Source: DASYSA01 sp036003885 (lineage in GTDB: Bacteria; Acidobacteriota; Blastocatellia; UBA7656). From it: DNA of 7,633 bases. The stretch covers positions 1 to 7,633 of the forward strand of contig DASYSA010000102.1 in NCBI GenBank assembly GCA_036003885.1, given 5' to 3'. The notes under the pieces were generated by a model that saw nothing but the letters and a program-made list of their open reading frames with translations, ran no database searches and was not told the DNA's origin. A program made the position numbers and the translations under genes. Below are positions 6,401 through 7,633 of the stretch, one piece after another; the stretch's first letter is position 1, and each line of letters begins with the position of its first letter.

Positions 6401-7633
6401 GCTACAGAGAATTGAACGAGTTCTCCGAAGCTGAACCTGCTGCGAGCCTTCGAGCCATTGTTTCGTCTGGCTTCAGAGTCCGTGACTCGCTTCAAAACGA
6501 ACTTCCTGATCCTGAACCTCGCGGCCGCCTCCAGTGGATCGAGCCGCAAAGCGATGACGTCGTCGCTAAGCGAAATGTATCGTTCGTGCTTTTGGTTGGC
6601 TTCCCCGAGGTCATAACTGAGGGCCTCGGTGTAGCCGTTGCCCCGGTCGATGTAGAGCTTCGCGTTTCCGGTGTTCGGCGCTTCCACTTCGATCTCAATC
6701 GAAACTCTGGTCGGTCCGTGGGGCCAAGGACCCAGCACGTCAAATTGAGGGTCATTTCCCGTTGACTCCCATTCTTCAGGACGCTCCGTTGGTCGAAGGT
6801 CGTAGAGAGGAAGAACTGCAGGATGATAACGGCGCGACAGCCAGACTGCCGGCAGATAGGTCATCGCCCGGTAGGCAGGAAGGAGAATACGATACTTGAT
6901 CGGGCCAAAGAGGCTCAGAAGCTTCCACCCCAGAGTGTGGGTTACCCTTTGTAACTGCCTGTCTTTCTCCTCAAGTTGTCTTGCCGTGTCTTGAAGTTGA
7001 TCTTCTTTCTGCTGAAGCTGACTGTTCTGGAGAGCGAGGTGATCGTTTCTGAGAGTGATCTCATTGTCTTTCAGCTCGAGCTGCTGAGCGAACTGCTCCC
7101 GTTCACTCTCAAGCCGGCCTTCCAGAGTCCGGCGCTGCTCAATGATCTCGGCTTCCAAGCGCTCCGCCTCTTCCTCCGCGTGGGCAAGTCTACTTGAAAG
7201 CGATGCGACTGATTCATTCGTATCCGTCAGTAGCTGCGACAGGCGCTCGCGCTCCAGATTGAACTGCTCTTGCTCCCTCTGTGATCTTCGCGACTCTTCA
7301 GTACGCTGATTCAACAGTTCTCTTTCAACACGTCCGATTTCGTCGGCGATGATTTGATAAGGATTCTTCCAGACGCGCATTGATAAGCGCAGAATCCAGT
7401 CACACCGATCTTCTCTTGGAGGAATTGCGCTCAAAGAGAGCTGCGGGTCGGTGTTAGTGCAAATCACCCGATAGGACTCGTGTCCATTAAGGCGCACGGC
7501 GCCTGAGCCGGCCGTCAGCCCGGCGAAATCAGTCTCCGCATTCCATCTGGCTATAACACTGATATTATCGCCCGAACTGGATTCGCTTCCGTGCAGTTCT
7601 ACCTGGGCGATTTCGACATAAGCGAAGAAGTTG
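3403..7633 (-). CDS. Giant multi-domain glycosyltransferase (coiled coil + GT2 + GT2 + GT4), N-terminus outside window
   Basis: One uninterrupted frame runs from the right edge to TAG at 3405-3403: 1409 complete codons. A GTG at 7497 could be taken as the start, but the 45 codons upstream of it are stop-free, look coding (for example FFAYVEIAQVEL) and lack a Shine-Dalgarno before the GTG, so the gene most likely continues beyond the window. Counting the GTG as residue 1: 1-46 unassigned; 51-187 coiled coil; 198-222 hydrophobic and aromatic segment; 249-338 probable beta-sandwich; 446-685 GT2 domain A; 704-955 GT2 domain B; 977-1356 GT4 domain. Fused glycosyltransferases like this occur in O-antigen and exopolysaccharide clusters and add successive sugars to a lipid-linked chain on the cytoplasmic side. 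No signal peptide is visible. Both GT2 domains have Asn in place of key Asp residues, while the GT4 keeps its E-x7-E pair. Translation is probably coupled to the downstream AsnB-type gene. Sugars and linkages cannot be predicted. Confidence 0.9.
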   Translation of the reverse strand, partial: NFFAYVEIAQVELHGSESSSGDNISVIARWNAETDFAGLTAGSGAVRLNGHESYRVICTNTDPQLSLSAIPPREDRCDWILRLSMRVWKNPYQIIADEIGRVERELLNQRTEESRRSQREQEQFNLERERLSQLLTDTNESVASLSSRLAHAEEEAERLEAEIIEQRRTLEGRLESEREQFAQQLELKDNEITLRNDHLALQNSQLQQKEDQLQDTARQLEEKDRQLQRVTHTLGWKLLSLFGPIKYRILLPAYRAMTYLPAVWLSRRYHPAVLPLYDLRPTERPEEWESTGNDPQFDVLGPWPHGPTRVSIEIEVEAPNTGNAKLYIDRGNGYTEALSYDLGEANQKHERYISLSDDVIALRLDPLEAAARFRIRKFVLKRVTDSEARRNNGSKARSRFSFGELVQFSVARAQSFREKNGRWPGVTDFPAAVRRTLRAWDQQTSIQAEQHHSHFQVPQPIEPYEAWLEVNEWTSRREDLLRERLAKLPTHPLLSVVMPVFNPTLELLERAMQSVAAQVYDNWELCITSHASDPAVTDCVERWSDREPRIRFVVGEANSHRSRATNSAAELALGVYIVLMDQNDEITPDALGEVAIYVAENPGTDLLYSDDDKIDAHGYRFDPEFKPDWSPDLLLSYMYFSHLFVLRRQLFLQVGGLREGFDASEDYDLALRATELTHHVGHLPKVLYHGRVMPAFTESSAQSNTRSGGLRAIQEAVDRRGIQAATVQVDASLEGPSTVFSAAFPDDGPRVAILIATNNNIESLRDCLDSLGKTTYRNYEVVIIDNESDDPAALAYFDEIQHKVLRIANSGNQFSLAAISNRAVEQVNTDYVLFLNNNTQVVKPEWLSQMVGWLGLPGAGVVGARLISPDQRIQHAGIVHGYYDGMAGPAFKLLSASNSGYLNYPIVTRNYSAVTADCLLTPRSLFLEIGGFDEQNFPVAFTDVNYCQRLRGAGYRVIYCPSAELIRNDQPSRGIEEDPREPAAFRKRYGRIRDAYYNPNLSLEHERFAIDSATIAPEGLRPIRVLMCAFNLNVEGAPHSQFELTRGLKQRGVIEPLVYCPQDGPLRKLYEDEGAQVEVLEHPLAGVHTSEAYELAIQQFAERIRGWNVELVYGNTRQTFYAIDAARHIGLPSIWNPRESEPWQTYFDHLGPEVSARALGCFAYPYKVIFVADSSREGCSALNTRHNFMTIHNGLDQEIFAAGAMKWPRPRARSELGLAKDDIMVLLPGTVCERKGQIDLIQAFELIGERHASKTRCFIVGDRAGEYSERLRAIHNGLPDLERARIHVVPETPDIARYYSAADIFACTSRVESFPRVILEAMASGLPIITTPVYGIREQVQENVNALFYQPGNARELADRLTSLLADPGLRQRLADNSKPVLETLQDFDTMLSSYGRVFREAWLSGRTR
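3411..3417 (-). promoter_or_regulatory. Ribosome binding site of the AsnB-type gene, inside the upstream gene
   Basis: On the - strand the sequence reads GGGAGGA, then CGCGATA, then GTG. This is a strong Shine-Dalgarno match with a 7-base spacer, located in the last codons of the glycosyltransferase gene. It supports the GTG start at 3403 and, with the TAGTG stop-start overlap, points to reinitiation or coupled translation. Confidence 0.8.
3430..4569 (-). other. GT4 domain (GT-B fold) of the giant glycosyltransferase
   Basis: Residues 977-1356 show a GT-B layout. The acceptor half begins IRVLMCAFNLNVEGAPHSQF and includes VYGNT and NPRESEPW. The junction has MTIHNGLD (1144-1151), and the donor half begins VLLPGTVCERKGQIDLIQAF. 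The nucleotide-sugar motif is ESFPRVILEAMASGLPI, with Glu1267 and Glu1275 forming the E-x7-E pair typical of retaining GT4 enzymes. All expected motifs are present, so this domain is probably active. Confidence 0.9.
4633..5388 (-). other. GT2 domain B of the giant glycosyltransferase, active-site motifs degenerate
   Basis: Residues 704-955 have the layout of the rhamnosyltransferase-like GT2 group: VAILIATNNN, NYEVVIIDNES, VLFLNNNTQV (787-796), VVGARLISPDQRIQHAGIVHG, SAVTADCLLTPR, GGFDEQNFPVAFTDVNYCQRL (from 885) and PSRG (926-929). The customary NND, NDVD and HHES motifs read NNN, TDVN and RNDQ. The fold is clearly GT2, but catalytic competence is doubtful. Confidence 0.85.
5443..6162 (-). 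other. GT2 domain A of the giant glycosyltransferase
   Basis: Residues 446-685 begin with HPLLSVVMPVFNP, the first Rossmann-like strand of GT-A enzymes. They continue through the metal/nucleotide motif region MDQNDEITPD (535-544), LLYSDDDKID (561-570), the acceptor/base region FDASEDYDLALRATE (616-630) and VLYHGR (641-646). The family normally has DHDDE or DNDDE at the first motif and YHWR at the last; here they read DQNDE and YHGR. The ED pair (620-621), where the catalytic base sits, is intact. An inverting sugar transferase that may have altered metal use is the best reading. Confidence 0.85.
6484..6753 (-). other. Probable beta-sandwich module before the first GT2 domain
   Basis: Residues 249-338 alternate polar and hydrophobic positions and contain WPHGPTRVSIEIEVE, KLYIDRGNGY and VIALRLDPLEAAARFRIRKF. 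An LRLDP...FRIR pattern of this kind recurs, from memory, just ahead of GT2 domains in large envelope glycosyltransferases. Its role is not known to me; a glycan-binding or structural role is inference. Confidence 0.5.
6937..7347 (-). other. Coiled-coil segment of the giant glycosyltransferase
   Basis: Residues 51-187 (from the GTG at 7497) are rich in Glu, Gln, Arg and Leu, and no proline occurs between P46 and P199. Within it, residues 153-187 carry a strict seven-residue periodicity: HL at 153, then QL at 160, 167, 174 and 181. It probably forms a long helix for oligomerisation or for spacing the catalytic part from a partner or the N-terminal region. Confidence 0.85.

Noticed and set aside
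5953..6765. A 270-codon open frame on the + strand
   Set aside because: Antisense to the beta-sandwich and first GT2 region of the large glycosyltransferase, with no family motif and no ribosome binding site that stands out.
6937..7041. DNA tandem repeat
   Set aside because: The seven-residue periodicity is at protein level (coiled-coil heptads); the 21-base units are not close enough at nucleotide level to call a DNA repeat array.
7495..7497. GTG as translation start of the large glycosyltransferase
   Set aside because: The frame is open with coding character for 45 more codons to the window edge, and no Shine-Dalgarno precedes the GTG; it is more likely an internal Val codon.

Overview
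The window is a dense stretch of a bacterial surface-polysaccharide locus (O-antigen, capsule or exopolysaccharide type). Base composition is moderately GC-rich, roughly mid-50s percent from a rough count of a few lines. Genes are closely packed or overlapping and two of them use GTG starts. Gene content points to a Gram-negative or related bacterium with an elaborate envelope glycan, but nothing in the sequence fixes the taxon. No RNA genes, insertion sequences, CRISPR arrays or convincing promoters are visible.

Layout. On the + strand, positions 2-283 hold the C-terminal end of a GT2-family glycosyltransferase that began left of the window. Six bases later comes a complete SAM-dependent methyltransferase (290-1477) with an N-terminal Trm112-like Cys4 zinc-ribbon segment. 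A 60-bp gap (1478-1537) separates these from a convergent - strand pair. Read in transcription order, that pair is a very large multi-domain glycosyltransferase (7633 down to 3403, open at the right edge) followed by a glutamine-dependent asparagine-synthase-type amidotransferase (3403-1538). The two share one base in a TAGTG junction, with a good Shine-Dalgarno sequence inside the upstream gene, so they are probably translationally coupled.

The large protein has, in order: an unassigned N-terminal part, a coiled coil of about 137 residues with a strict Gln-Leu heptad stretch, a short hydrophobic segment, a probable beta-sandwich module, two GT2 domains and a C-terminal GT4 domain. At least 1409 codons are visible, and a GTG at 7497 is probably not the true start because the frame stays open, with coding character, to the window edge.

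How the genes may work together (inference): the glycosyltransferases would build an oligosaccharide or polysaccharide repeat. The methyltransferase would methylate a sugar, a sugar-nucleotide precursor or the chain end. The AsnB-type enzyme would amidate a carboxylated (uronic acid-like) sugar rather than serve asparagine supply, although ordinary asparagine synthetase activity cannot be excluded.

The most unusual signal is that positions normally occupied by Asp in the GT2 active-site motifs of the large protein are Asn: DQND in the first domain, NNN and TDVN in the second. The second domain has also lost its usual His-x-Glu-Ser motif. The truncated GT2 at the left edge keeps the equivalent motifs intact. 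One or both GT2 domains may therefore be catalytically weakened or act as a scaffold.
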